Positions 1 to 5,718 of a DNA stretch of 5,763 nucleotides are shown here, in pieces; position 1 is the stretch's first letter; the number at the start of each line of letters is the position of its first letter. The translations under genes were made by a program, and so were the position numbers. The notes under the pieces were generated by a model, which saw only the letters and a program-made list of their open reading frames with translations, did no database searches and was not told the origin of the DNA. The DNA is from Alphaproteobacteria bacterium (GTDB taxonomy: Bacteria > Pseudomonadota > Alphaproteobacteria > ATCC43930 > CGMCC-115725). The stretch lies in the NCBI GenBank assembly GCA_017353855.1, contig JAFMSA010000307.1:1-5763 (forward strand), read 5' to 3'.

Positions 1-867
1 TGCTCCATTTACGTAGTTGAGCACTGCGGGGCTCGAGCGGAACTCCAGGATGAAACGCTTGTAAGCGCCCGACCCTGCCGGATCGGCGATCGCACATGCG
101 CCGCGCAGGATAGGCGCCACTTCGGCGGTTCGGGCAATCGCGGCGGGCAGGCGGGCGGGGACAAACACCGTGTTGCGACGACGGGCGAGTTGCTGCTCGG
201 CCAGCGAGACGGCCGCGATCATCCGCTCATATGACTGCTGCGCCGTCTCGCCAAAGCTAAACACGCCGTGCTTCAACAGCACGAGCCCCTCGACGTCGGG
301 ATCGAGCTCGAAGATTTCGGCTGCTTTTTTGGCGAGCAGGAAACCCGGCATGATATACGGGACGAGTCCCATCCGCCCTGCGTAAAGATCGGCGCAGCGC
401 CCGGCGCCATCGGGCTGATCGGCGAGGCTCAGCACCGCTGTCGAATGCGTGTGGTCGACGTATCTGTGCGGCAGGAACGCGTGCAGCAGTGTCTCGACGG
501 AGGGATTGGGGGCGCTCGGATCGAGCAGACTGGCGCGTTGGACACGGACCATTTCGTCGTCCGCCAGCGCGGTGCGCTCGCGCAGTTTGCGAAGCGGCGC
601 GAGCCGCACACCGGGAAGCCCGGCCGGCTCGATTGTCGCCATGTCCCAGCCGCTGCCCTTCACGCAGAGCGTCTCGACCTCCTCGCCGAGGAGGTCTGTC
701 ATGACCGTCTTGACCGACGTGTTGCCCCCGCCGTGCAGCACGAGCCTCGGCTCGCAGCCCAGCAGGCGCGAGGTGTACACGCGCAGCGCCACCTCACGCG
801 CGACACCCCGCAACTTATAGCGCTCGACTAGCCGCTCGGCATCCGCATCCGACCACAAGCTACGCAT
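1..867 (-). CDS. Class II aldolase/adducin domain protein, N-terminal part; probably bifunctional aldolase/short-chain dehydrogenase (partial)
   Basis: 289 codons are visible from ATG at 867 and the frame is still open at the left edge, so the 3' end is missing. Class II aldolase motifs are clear: HGGGNTSVK (residues 45-53), phosphate-site-like KGSGWDM (70-76), PSVETLLH with Glu125 as likely catalytic acid/base, HTHST with His139 and His141, and KHGVFSFGETA with His200. The three histidines are the expected divalent-metal ligands. Order and spacing fit the N-terminal half of the roughly 700-residue fusion of aldolase and short-chain dehydrogenase, the group that includes rhamnulose-1-phosphate aldolase/lactaldehyde dehydrogenase. 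Such enzymes split a ketose 1-phosphate into dihydroxyacetone phosphate and an aldehyde and oxidise the aldehyde, in the cytoplasm. The dehydrogenase half lies outside the window, so the fusion and the sugar are inferred. AAGGGA sits about 9 bases before the ATG. The family is near certain; the substrate is open. Confidence 0.9.
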   Translation of the reverse strand, partial: MRSLWSDADAERLVERYKLRGVAREVALRVYTSRLLGCEPRLVLHGGGNTSVKTVMTDLLGEEVETLCVKGSGWDMATIEPAGLPGVRLAPLRKLRERTALADDEMVRVQRASLLDPSAPNPSVETLLHAFLPHRYVDHTHSTAVLSLADQPDGAGRCADLYAGRMGLVPYIMPGFLLAKKAAEIFELDPDVEGLVLLKHGVFSFGETAQQSYERMIAAVSLAEQQLARRRNTVFVPARLPAAIARTAEVAPILRGACAIADPAGSGAYKRFILEFRSSPAVLNYVNGA

Positions 868-999
868 TCTGAGGATCCCTTCACTCGCAGACGCTCCGGA
901 AGCGATCCTTGCGGCGCCTGCGCGCAAGACACAAGGCGCGAACGCTTGCTCGCCGGACTGAGGCCCGGCGCTCGCACGCAAGCCCGTTGCGGAAGCGTG
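868..999. other. 132-bp intergenic gap with two small hairpins
   Basis: This gap separates the stop of the DUF6197-like gene from the start of the aldolase gene, both on the minus strand. It holds two perfect short inverted repeats: CGCAA/TTGCG (977-981 and 987-991, 5-base loop), only 9 bases beyond the upstream stop codon, and CTTGCG/CGCAAG (908-913 and 923-928, 9-base loop). Neither is followed by a T-run on the minus strand, so they are at most weak pause or mRNA-end structures. I see no convincing promoter for the aldolase gene here, so it may be read through from upstream or use a promoter unlike sigma-70. Confidence 0.4.
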
Positions 1000-1533
1000 T
1001 CAGCCCGTCAGTTCCAGAACGGCTTCCCGCTCTCGCCGCGTATCCCGGTCCCCACATGCGTAAGCAGGGGAGGATTCGGAAACCGCGGAAGGCGTGCCGA
1101 CCGGGGAGTAAGGGCCGACAGGTGCGGAATAACGCGCGGTCCCGACATCCGGCACGCGGTGAATTAAGGAACGCAGCCCCCGCACCCATCTGCGGTGCCA
1201 TGATTGCGGTTCGCAAATCATCCCGGCGATTATGTTCTCGCGTGCGCGGTGAAGCACTTCCAGCACATCGGCATGGGTCGTGTGCGGATCATCGTTGAAG
1301 AACTCGATCCGCCAGTAGCGCTTGCCGCTCACCTCCCGGGCGGCATGCAGGATGACTCGCTGGAGCATCTGGCGGCCCTCTACGGCCTCGATTGCACCCA
1401 CCAGGCAGTGACGGCCCTGGGCATCGCGCAACCTGCCCTTGCACCATTGTTGCTCGGTTGCAAGTAGGCGCTCCACTGCCCCGAGTTTCGCGAGTTGATC
1501 TGTTCCGAATGACTCTATTCCGTCGAAAGGCAT
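1000..1533 (-). CDS. DUF6197-like hypothetical protein with extended C-terminal tail
   Basis: A 177-residue protein starting at ATG 1533, with GGAG 7 bases upstream. Residues 30-43 (WCKGRLRDAQGRHC), then LVGAIEAV (44-51), FFNDDPHTTHADV (78-90) and LEVLHRA (91-97) match the pattern I know from DUF6197: a basic start, D..GRHC.LGA, then WND.P..T..EV...L..A. That family has no established function and is mostly seen as small cytoplasmic proteins in actinobacteria, phages and some proteobacteria. The recognisable domain ends near residue 105. Residues 106-177 are rich in Arg, Ser and Pro, have no obvious fold, and could be a tail gained by loss of an earlier stop codon. There is no signal peptide or membrane segment. 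The gene stands alone, 282 bp from its upstream neighbour. The gene call is firm, the DUF6197 assignment rests on remembered motifs, and the tail is doubtful as functional protein. Confidence 0.75.
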   Translation of the reverse strand: MPFDGIESFGTDQLAKLGAVERLLATEQQWCKGRLRDAQGRHCLVGAIEAVEGRQMLQRVILHAAREVSGKRYWRIEFFNDDPHTTHADVLEVLHRARENIIAGMICEPQSWHRRWVRGLRSLIHRVPDVGTARYSAPVGPYSPVGTPSAVSESSPAYACGDRDTRREREAVLELTG

Positions 1534-1815
1534 CTCTTCACTCCGAGCTCTACATGTTGCAGCCTACCTCACCGACCAAAGGTTCGCTCTGTCGCGTTGA
1601 TATTAACTCTCGCCAGGTTATTGCATTCCGGGCGGACCGAGAATTTTCCACGTAAAGCACCGCTCGCGCAACTGCGAAGAGCTGCGCAGGCGGCGAGAGT
1701 AGGGGTGCCGAAGGATTGGCCGGCACGGTGGCGTCTGCGGCCGGATGCAAAAAGCGCCCCAGCGTCCGTGACCACTATTTGTCACGGGCGAGTTCCCCCT
1801 CGCAGGTGGGCCGGA
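1534..1815. other. 282-bp intergenic region between the DUF6197-like and membrane-protein genes
   Basis: No gene is supported here; short open frames on both strands lack ribosome binding sites and recognisable sequence. The right part (1749-1803) carries a candidate terminator for the membrane-protein gene. The left part should contain the promoter of the DUF6197-like gene. The only hint I see is a poor EcfG-like match on the minus strand, GGAAT, 16 bases, AGTT (about 1612-1636), with two mismatches to GGAAC-N16-CGTT, which I do not regard as reliable. The stretch 1600-1660 is slightly AT-richer than its surroundings. Confidence 0.4.
1749..1803 (-). terminator. Candidate tandem-hairpin terminator after the membrane-protein gene
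   Basis: In minus-strand order, starting 13 bases after the stop codon, comes a hairpin with 5-bp arms GCGAG/CTCGC (1799-1803 with 1788-1792). It is followed by a stronger one with 7-bp perfect arms CCGTGAC/GTCACGG (1766-1772 with 1781-1787, 8-base loop), extendable by three pairs including one G-T. A T5 run follows (A5 at 1749-1753 on plus) but begins 9-12 bases after the stem instead of directly, so this is not a textbook intrinsic terminator. Position and orientation fit; activity is unproven. Confidence 0.4.
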
Positions 1816-2463
1816 TCAAGCCGTTGTCGTAAAGAACCGCATCACCGTCCCGCTGAACGTCGCGCTCACCATCAGCAAGCCCGCACCCACCACGAGAAAC
1901 CCGACCAGTACCAGGACCCACGAGACCATCGAAGCCAGCGACAGAATCCCCAACACGATTGCCGCGACGCCGATCAGGATCTCCACGGCACCCGTCGCAG
2001 CTGCGCCGCGATAGGGCCGGGCTTCGGTCTGACCCTCGAGGGCTGGCGCGTGCGCGCCTTTGGGCGGCGTCCCGATCACTCCGCTCAGGAGCAGCGCGCC
2101 GCCAAAGGTGATCAGCGCAGAGGATACCAGGTAGGCCGAGCTTATCCCCACGAGCGCCAGGACACCGAGAACGATGCCGGCGATGCCGCACAACGAGTCG
2201 AACATCGTCTCCCCGCCGAGATCCAGGATCGCGGTGGGCTGGGCAGCTGCCAGCTTCGAATTTTCAGCGGCGCTGTTGAACGCCTGGGCCATCAGGCCGA
2301 CGCCGAGGATTATCGTCGCAATCGAGGCCAGCGTGCCGGGCGAGATCCCGGCGAGAGCGATCACCGAGAGGATGATGACAGCGATGCCGGCGGCTCCCTC
2401 GGTCAACAGCCCTACCGGTTCGGCTTCGCTTGCGATTCCTCTACCTTCGACAAACACCGCCAT
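1816..2463 (-). CDS. Six-helix membrane protein of three helical hairpins, HdeD/DUF308-like in plan
   Basis: A 215-residue integral inner-membrane protein. Strongly hydrophobic segments lie near residues 25-40, 44-62, 92-107, 110-130, 158-177 and 181-201, paired into three hairpins. Each pair starts with a related motif: AAGIAVIILSVIALAGIS, CGIAGIVLGVLALVGIS and IGVAAIVLGILSLASMVS. The plan, three two-helix repeats in about 200 residues, resembles HdeD/DUF308 proteins, linked in enterobacteria to acid resistance, but I cannot assign it to that family by sequence. The loop at 131-157 is long and polar. ATG 2463 was chosen because GGGAG lies 8 bases upstream and the N-terminus is typical. An in-frame upstream ATG at 2544 would add 27 residues (Cys/Gly/Ala rich, no good ribosome site) and is unlikely. 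Upstream lie two promoter candidates and two operator-like palindromes, so the gene appears to be regulated, perhaps by stress. Function unknown. Confidence 0.8.
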   Translation of the reverse strand: MAVFVEGRGIASEAEPVGLLTEGAAGIAVIILSVIALAGISPGTLASIATIILGVGLMAQAFNSAAENSKLAAAQPTAILDLGGETMFDSLCGIAGIVLGVLALVGISSAYLVSSALITFGGALLLSGVIGTPPKGAHAPALEGQTEARPYRGAAATGAVEILIGVAAIVLGILSLASMVSWVLVLVGFLVVGAGLLMVSATFSGTVMRFFTTTA

Positions 2464-2539
2464 ATCCGTTCTCCCATTTGGACCGGCCTCGCATCCGCAC
2501 GAGGCCGCAGCGGACACTTGTCCCGCATTGCAATAGGAA

Positions 2540-2564
2540 AACACGTTAACGTTAACAGCGTTCC
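2540..2564 (-). promoter_or_regulatory. Candidate EcfG-type (general stress response) promoter
   Basis: On the minus strand GGAAC (2564-2560) is followed after 16 bases by TGTT (2543-2540), close to the alphaproteobacterial EcfG consensus GGAAC-N16/17-CGTT, with one mismatch. Transcription would begin near 2535, about 70 bases before the membrane-protein start codon. A stress-response role would suit an HdeD-like membrane protein, but short motifs of this kind arise by chance and the call is tentative. Confidence 0.4.
2545..2556. promoter_or_regulatory. 12-bp perfect palindrome GTTAACGTTAAC (possible operator)
   Basis: Two abutting GTTAAC hexamers make a perfect 12-bp palindrome. It lies wholly inside the spacer of the EcfG-like promoter at 2540-2564 and about 36 bp downstream of the sigma-70-like -10 box, 82 bp before the start codon of the membrane-protein gene. 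The position is where a repressor would block either promoter. No regulator gene is adjacent to suggest which protein binds. Confidence 0.4.
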
Positions 2565-2591
2565 CAACTTTGGCGTGTTCATTTTATTAAT

Positions 2592-2621
2592 ATCCTACGT
2601 CTGAGGCGCAGAACCTGTCAA
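2592..2621 (-). promoter_or_regulatory. Sigma-70-like promoter for the membrane-protein gene
   Basis: On the minus strand a full-consensus -35 TTGACA (2621-2616) is followed after 18 bp by TAGGAT (2597-2592), matching four of six positions of TATAAT. It sits in a distinctly AT-rich gap inside otherwise GC-rich DNA. The predicted start is near 2585, giving a leader of about 120 bases that contains the GTTAACGTTAAC palindrome. The membrane-protein gene can thus be transcribed independently of the amidohydrolase gene. Confidence 0.5.
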
Positions 2622-2632
2622 AATTGATAGGT
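2613..2632. promoter_or_regulatory. 20-bp near-perfect dyad over the -35 box (possible operator)
   Basis: ACCTGTCAAAATTGATAGGT has 9-bp arms ACCTGTCAA and TTGATAGGT around a central AA; eight of nine positions are complementary. The left arm contains the -35 hexamer TTGACA of the minus-strand promoter, so a dimeric repressor bound here would exclude RNA polymerase. The size and AT-rich centre are typical of operators for dimeric helix-turn-helix regulators. It lies 46 bp beyond the amidohydrolase stop codon. As an mRNA hairpin its loop would be very tight and no T-run follows, so an operator is the better reading. Confidence 0.45.
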
Positions 2633-2677
2633 ATGGCCCGATCGTTTCAATGAAAGTAACAATATTCTCCTTTTCCA

Positions 2678-4033
2678 TCAGGTGTCGCCGAACGCGTAAC
2701 GCTCTTTGCGGAAGAGGCCGCGCTGGAACGCCAGATAAGCTTCCTTTGTCATAGCCGGCTCGAACCGGGCGAGGATTTCTCTGGCCGGGGCGGCATCGTC
2801 GTAGAGCAGGTCGATCGCGGTCATCGCCAGGAGCTTTGCCGGCGTCAGATAGCCGTGTTGAGGCTCGTTGATCCGCCAGTCCGCGCCGTGTCCTTTGCCT
2901 TCAGCAGCAACCACATAGGGATGGATCACCGGCATCATATGCGCGAGGTCGCCCATATCGGTCGAGCCGGTGCGATGCCCGCCGACCGTGAATTCGCCGG
3001 GTCCGAGTAATGCCTCGGCATTGTCGCCGAAAATCTGAGCCAGCCGCTTGTCATTGCGTTGCGGCAGATAGCCGGGAATCGTCTGGATCTCGACTTCGGC
3101 GCCCATCGCCATAGCACCCGCGCGAAGGCAGCGGTTGACCTTGCGGTCGGCGTCGATGATGGCGTCGAGCGAGCCGCCCCGGACGAAGGTTTCCATCGCA
3201 ACCTCGGCCGGCACGACGCTGACCGCGTCTCCGCCCTTGGTGATGATCGGGTGGATGCGGATCGTATCCTTCTCCCAGAAGGTCTCGCGTTGGGCTGCTA
3301 TCGCGTTCATCGCGATCATCGCCGCATTGAGTGCATTGACGCCGAGCTGGGGCAAGCTACCCGCATGCGCCGCTCTGCCGAGAAAGCGGATCTGCTTCAC
3401 CAGCGCGCCATTTGATGATTCAGCCAGAAAGGCTCGGGTCTTCGCGCCCTCGCGCGAAGCGGTGTGGATCATCATGGCCATGTCGACGTCGTCGAAATGC
3501 CCTTTGGCGACGAGCTCCGGTTTGCCGAGCATGAACTCGATCTCGCCTTTGGCGACGCGTCCGGCACGTTCTTCGACGTCGATGAATTCTTCGGCCGGTA
3601 CCGCGAAGAAGATGATCTCGCCGGAAAGATATTCGGCGATCCTGGCATCGGTCAGTCCGATAGCGGCGCCCAGCATCCCCGCAATCTGGGCATTGTGCCC
3701 GCAACTGTGCGCCGCTCCGGTGACGGGATCGGCGAGGGGGTGCTCCGAGGTGCGAAGACTGTCGAGCTCGCCGATACAGGCAAGCCGCGGCCCCGGCAAC
3801 CGGCCGGCGAGCCGGCTTTTGACGCCGCTCAGCGCGAGGCCGGTCTGCGGGGCGAGCCCCAGGGCGCTCATTCGCTGCGCGACGAGCGAGGCGGTCCTGA
3901 CTTCGTTGAAGCCGGTTTCGGGATTGTGCAGGATCGTCTCACCGAGATCGATTATTGCCTCGGCATGGCGGTCGATCGCCTCGCAGACCGCCTGCTTTAA
4001 CGCCGTCGCCGTCGGTTTGATCTGCTCGTCCAT
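2678..4033 (-). CDS. M20D-type metallopeptidase/amidohydrolase, AbgB-like
   Basis: A 451-residue cytoplasmic enzyme of the M20 family, group M20D (aminobenzoyl-glutamate, hippurate and indole-acetyl-amino-acid amidohydrolases). It should hydrolyse an N-acyl or N-aryl amino acid amide using one or two divalent metals. Landmarks: LHNPETGFNE (35-44), typical of M20D; GELDSL (88-93); AHSCGHNAQ (108-116) with metal ligands Cys111 and His113; AVPAEE (144-149) with Glu148 as probable general base and Glu149 as ligand; His190 in MMIHTAS; GRAAHAG (219-225), the dimerisation-domain histidine; and His382 in GKGHGADW as the last ligand. All key residues are present, so it should be active. ATG 4033 is preceded by GGGGGAG and fits the family's N-terminus. 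The frame stays open upstream to 4690, but that stretch is Arg/Pro/Ser rich and unlike any M20 protein. No signal peptide. The substrate cannot be read from sequence, and no partner AbgA or transporter gene is visible. Confidence 0.92.
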   Translation of the reverse strand: MDEQIKPTATALKQAVCEAIDRHAEAIIDLGETILHNPETGFNEVRTASLVAQRMSALGLAPQTGLALSGVKSRLAGRLPGPRLACIGELDSLRTSEHPLADPVTGAAHSCGHNAQIAGMLGAAIGLTDARIAEYLSGEIIFFAVPAEEFIDVEERAGRVAKGEIEFMLGKPELVAKGHFDDVDMAMMIHTASREGAKTRAFLAESSNGALVKQIRFLGRAAHAGSLPQLGVNALNAAMIAMNAIAAQRETFWEKDTIRIHPIITKGGDAVSVVPAEVAMETFVRGGSLDAIIDADRKVNRCLRAGAMAMGAEVEIQTIPGYLPQRNDKRLAQIFGDNAEALLGPGEFTVGGHRTGSTDMGDLAHMMPVIHPYVVAAEGKGHGADWRINEPQHGYLTPAKLLAMTAIDLLYDDAAPAREILARFEPAMTKEAYLAFQRGLFRKERYAFGDT

Positions 4034-4924
4034 CCTCGTCTCCCCCGCTGGGATAGCCTTGCGCAATATCCGGTCAACCGGCCTGAGGCGCAACGCCGGC
4101 AGCTTTCCGCCGTGAACCCGCCAGGGCGCCGCGATCGCCTGTTGTAGCTGTGGTCGGCGGTTTTGGTTGACCCGACAAATGGCCGCCAACGGCACCGAGT
4201 ATCGCTGATGCGAATATCGATCCTGCAGTTTTGTTATCGGGTACGGGAAGATACCTGCGGATCCAACGTGCGGGACGCGCAGGATGAAAATCCTCGTGAC
4301 ACACGCCGACAGCGCGCGCGCATGACTGGCCGTGGACAGGTTTGCAGCGGGGGCGAGGCTATGTTGCAGCGAGGAGGGGCGAAAACGCGGCCGGGATCGC
4401 AATGCGCCTCCTCGCTCTGCAGGGTCGAGGTCAGGCGATTGGCCGCGTTGCCGGCTCGCGTTCCATGCTGAGCGGGCCTCTGAAAAAATTCTGTCCCGAT
4501 TTGCCGCGCCGTTTTGCGGGGGCTCCTCCACACTCCGCCGGACGAGCCGCGCCTGAACCTGACGCGAATCGTGAAGAAAGGCCGGGCCCAATAGGCAGCG
4601 AGTGCTGGGCGGCAGTCGCCGGCCTCTTCGACGAGCAGACCCCCGATCCCGCCACCGTCCCGTTGGCCCCGCGATGAAAGCGGGGAACACCGTCGGTTTG
4701 ATGAGGGGACGGACACTAGCTTCGGGGTGCCAACCGGGAAGCGCGCGAACCAGAAGACCGAAGCTGAACCCGGCTAGAAGCGCCTTGCCCGCGCGGCCAT
4801 AATGCTCGGCAATTCTTGTCGAGGGCTAGGTGGAACCTCGCGGCGTCACACTACCGAGCGGTAACCGCAGAACCGGTGTGCGCATGCCCGGCGCTCGGCC
4901 AGGGAAAGATTCCAGCAAGGTCCA
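4034..4924. other. About 0.9 kb without a supported gene
   Basis: This GC-rich stretch lies upstream of the minus-strand amidohydrolase gene. Several frames are open for 200-480 bp on both strands, and the amidohydrolase frame continues to 4690, but their translations are Arg/Pro/Ser/Gly rich, lack ribosome binding sites and show no family motif. That is what GC-rich non-coding or decayed DNA produces. I found no transfer RNA, insertion-sequence end or long repeat. The promoter of the amidohydrolase gene should lie within it. A single 8-bp inverted repeat at 4718-4765 is listed separately. A long-decayed gene cannot be excluded without comparison to relatives. Confidence 0.5.
4718..4765. repeat. 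Inverted repeat AGCTTCGG / CCGAAGCT
   Basis: Perfect 8-bp arms lie at 4718-4725 and 4758-4765 with a 32-base interval. Within the interval GGT (4727-4729) can pair with ACC (4749-4751), so a transcript could fold into a long stem with internal loops. No protein-coding gene overlaps it convincingly. It might be part of a structured RNA, a protein-binding site, or chance. Confidence 0.3.
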
Positions 4925-5010
4925 AACCCCTTTTTACCATCATTTACCCAGATTTATTTGATTTAATACGTATTCTTCGCAAGATCTATCTAATATCCGG
5001 AAATATCGGA
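4925..5010 (+). promoter_or_regulatory. AT-rich phased tract, likely upstream control region of the small plus-strand ORF
   Basis: About 85 bp of markedly AT-rich DNA inside a GC-rich surround. TTTA occurs at 4933, 4943, 4953 and 4962, spacings of 10, 10 and 9 bp, and the first two copies are identical TTTACC hexamers. A perfect 10-bp palindrome AATACGTATT follows at 4965-4974. Tracts phased at one helical turn usually bend DNA, and such elements often lie upstream of promoters. I cannot pick a clear -35/-10 pair, so the exact start of transcription is undetermined. Confidence 0.4.
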
Positions 5011-5029
5011 GGGCCAACGAGAAGGCGTC

Positions 5030-5146
5030 ATGAAGGACTTAAAGACCGATTGGCGGAGATGCGCTCGACAAACACTCTTTGCGGTGCTTATCGCACTGGG
5101 CAAGCCTATCCTCGTCGCCGGGCTGCTCTTTCTCGGGACTGGATAA
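5030..5146 (+). CDS. Possible 38-residue single-helix membrane peptide
   Basis: The short frame encodes a basic N-terminus (MKDLKTDWRRCARQ) followed by one hydrophobic segment, about residues 15-36 (TLFAVLIALGKPILVAGLLFLG), then stop. AGAAGG lies four bases before the ATG and a GGAGG lies about 20 bases upstream. The positive N-terminus ahead of one helix predicts the N-terminus in the cytoplasm. The AT-rich phased region directly upstream supports expression. It resembles no family I know. It could be a genuine small membrane protein or the surviving 5' end of a longer gene, since the same frame after the stop leads into a PspC-like stretch. Confidence 0.45.
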   Translation: MKDLKTDWRRCARQTLFAVLIALGKPILVAGLLFLGTG

Positions 5147-5381
5147 TTTTCGATCATCACCCGCGGCTCCATCGCAGGGGGAGGCCCCGTCCCGCGCGCG
5201 CTTCACCGACCGCAAGCCTCTCGATCGATTGGCCGGCGCGACAAGTTTGGCGGCATCTGCGGCGGGCTGGGAAAGTAAAATTACGACGTATTTGCCTCCG
5301 ACCTAGTGAGCTCTGTTAGCGATGCCGTGACTGGGGTACTATTCCAGCGAAGCGCGCCACCAGTCTCGGAGTGCGGTTGCG
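5147..5381 (+). other. 235-bp gap with a PspC-like fragment
   Basis: No intact gene is supported. In the same frame as the 38-residue ORF, positions 5234-5275 read RRDKFGGICGGLGK and then stop at 5276 (TAA), followed by NYDVFASDLV. The segment recalls the start of PspC domains, whose signature is roughly R..DR.I.GVCGGLA.YF..D..LV. Two in-frame stops and no start codon of its own mean it cannot be a working PspC. It may be the remnant of a gene or coincidence. Other frames crossing this gap have no recognisable features. Confidence 0.25.
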
Positions 5382-5696
5382 ATGCAGCTGAAATTCACCG
5401 CCGGCGGACCGCCTGCCCAACCCAACATGAATAATCCTGTTGCCGCACCCGGGTTACCCATCGGACCCGGGGATCTGGAAAAATTATCCCGGTGGGTCCC
5501 GGAGAAGGAAATGGCCTTGCTGGCCGAGATCTGCGACCGGGCGGAGCGCGATCCCGATTTGACGAGGCCGGCGCTTCTGCTCTGCCGGGCCTATGCCGAG
5601 AGAGTTGCGCGAATGCTCGACCAGGACCCGTTTCCCACGGTCACGCAAAAGATATCGGACCGGCTGCGTCGGCTGCACTCCGAAAACGGGCTGTGA
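5382..5696 (+). CDS. Hypothetical protein, 104 residues
   Basis: I do not recognise this protein. The first 30 residues are Pro/Gly/Ala rich and probably disordered. Residues 31-104 are charged and helical, with amphipathic stretches at 40-56 (PEKEMALLAEICDRAER), 61-80 and 87-100; two cysteines are at 51 and 68. There is no signal peptide or membrane segment, so it should be cytoplasmic. The frame is closed upstream by a stop near 5328. ATG 5382 has GGAG 10 bases upstream, a rather long spacing. The alternative ATG at 5427 would remove 15 residues of the disordered part but has no ribosome site. Codon use is GC-rich like that of the firm genes and charged residues alternate regularly, so it is probably real. 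No neighbour on its strand within the window indicates a role. Confidence 0.6.
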   Translation: MQLKFTAGGPPAQPNMNNPVAAPGLPIGPGDLEKLSRWVPEKEMALLAEICDRAERDPDLTRPALLLCRAYAERVARMLDQDPFPTVTQKISDRLRRLHSENGL

Positions 5697-5718
5697 GCAT
5701 CCCGGGCACCGACTGCTG

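Noticed and set aside
268..831. Plus-strand 187-codon open frame
   Set aside because: It is antisense to the aldolase gene, which has all family motifs in the minus frame.
2464..2544. Upstream ATG at 2544 adding 27 residues to the membrane protein
   Set aside because: The extension is Cys/Gly/Ala rich with no ribosome binding site, whereas ATG 2463 has GGGAG at good spacing. The extension would also overlap the EcfG-like promoter.
2464..2582. Leader ORF starting at ATG 2582 on the minus strand (MNTPKLGTLLTL...)
   Set aside because: No ribosome site, since the upstream AGGA belongs to the -10 box. It runs on into the membrane-protein gene in another frame and looks like a chance reading.
1597..2604. 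Plus-strand 335-codon open frame
   Set aside because: It is antisense to the membrane-protein gene, and its Arg/Gln/His/Asp-rich translation is typical of a shadow frame. No ribosome site or family motif.
4050..4077. TTGACC, 16 bp, TATCCC as promoter of the amidohydrolase gene (minus strand)
   Set aside because: Transcription would start inside the Shine-Dalgarno sequence, and the -10 matches only three of six positions.
3135..4115. Plus-strand 326-codon open frame
   Set aside because: It is antisense to the amidohydrolase, whose catalytic motifs prove the minus strand is the coding one.
4234..4716. Minus-strand 160-codon open frame starting with GTG
   Set aside because: No Shine-Dalgarno site, Arg/Ser/Pro-rich composition, no recognisable motif, and overlapping open frames of equal quality on both strands.
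4816..5319. Plus-strand 167-codon open frame
   Set aside because: Basic, low-quality translation that crosses the AT-rich control region and overlaps the better-supported 38-residue ORF in another frame. No ribosome site.
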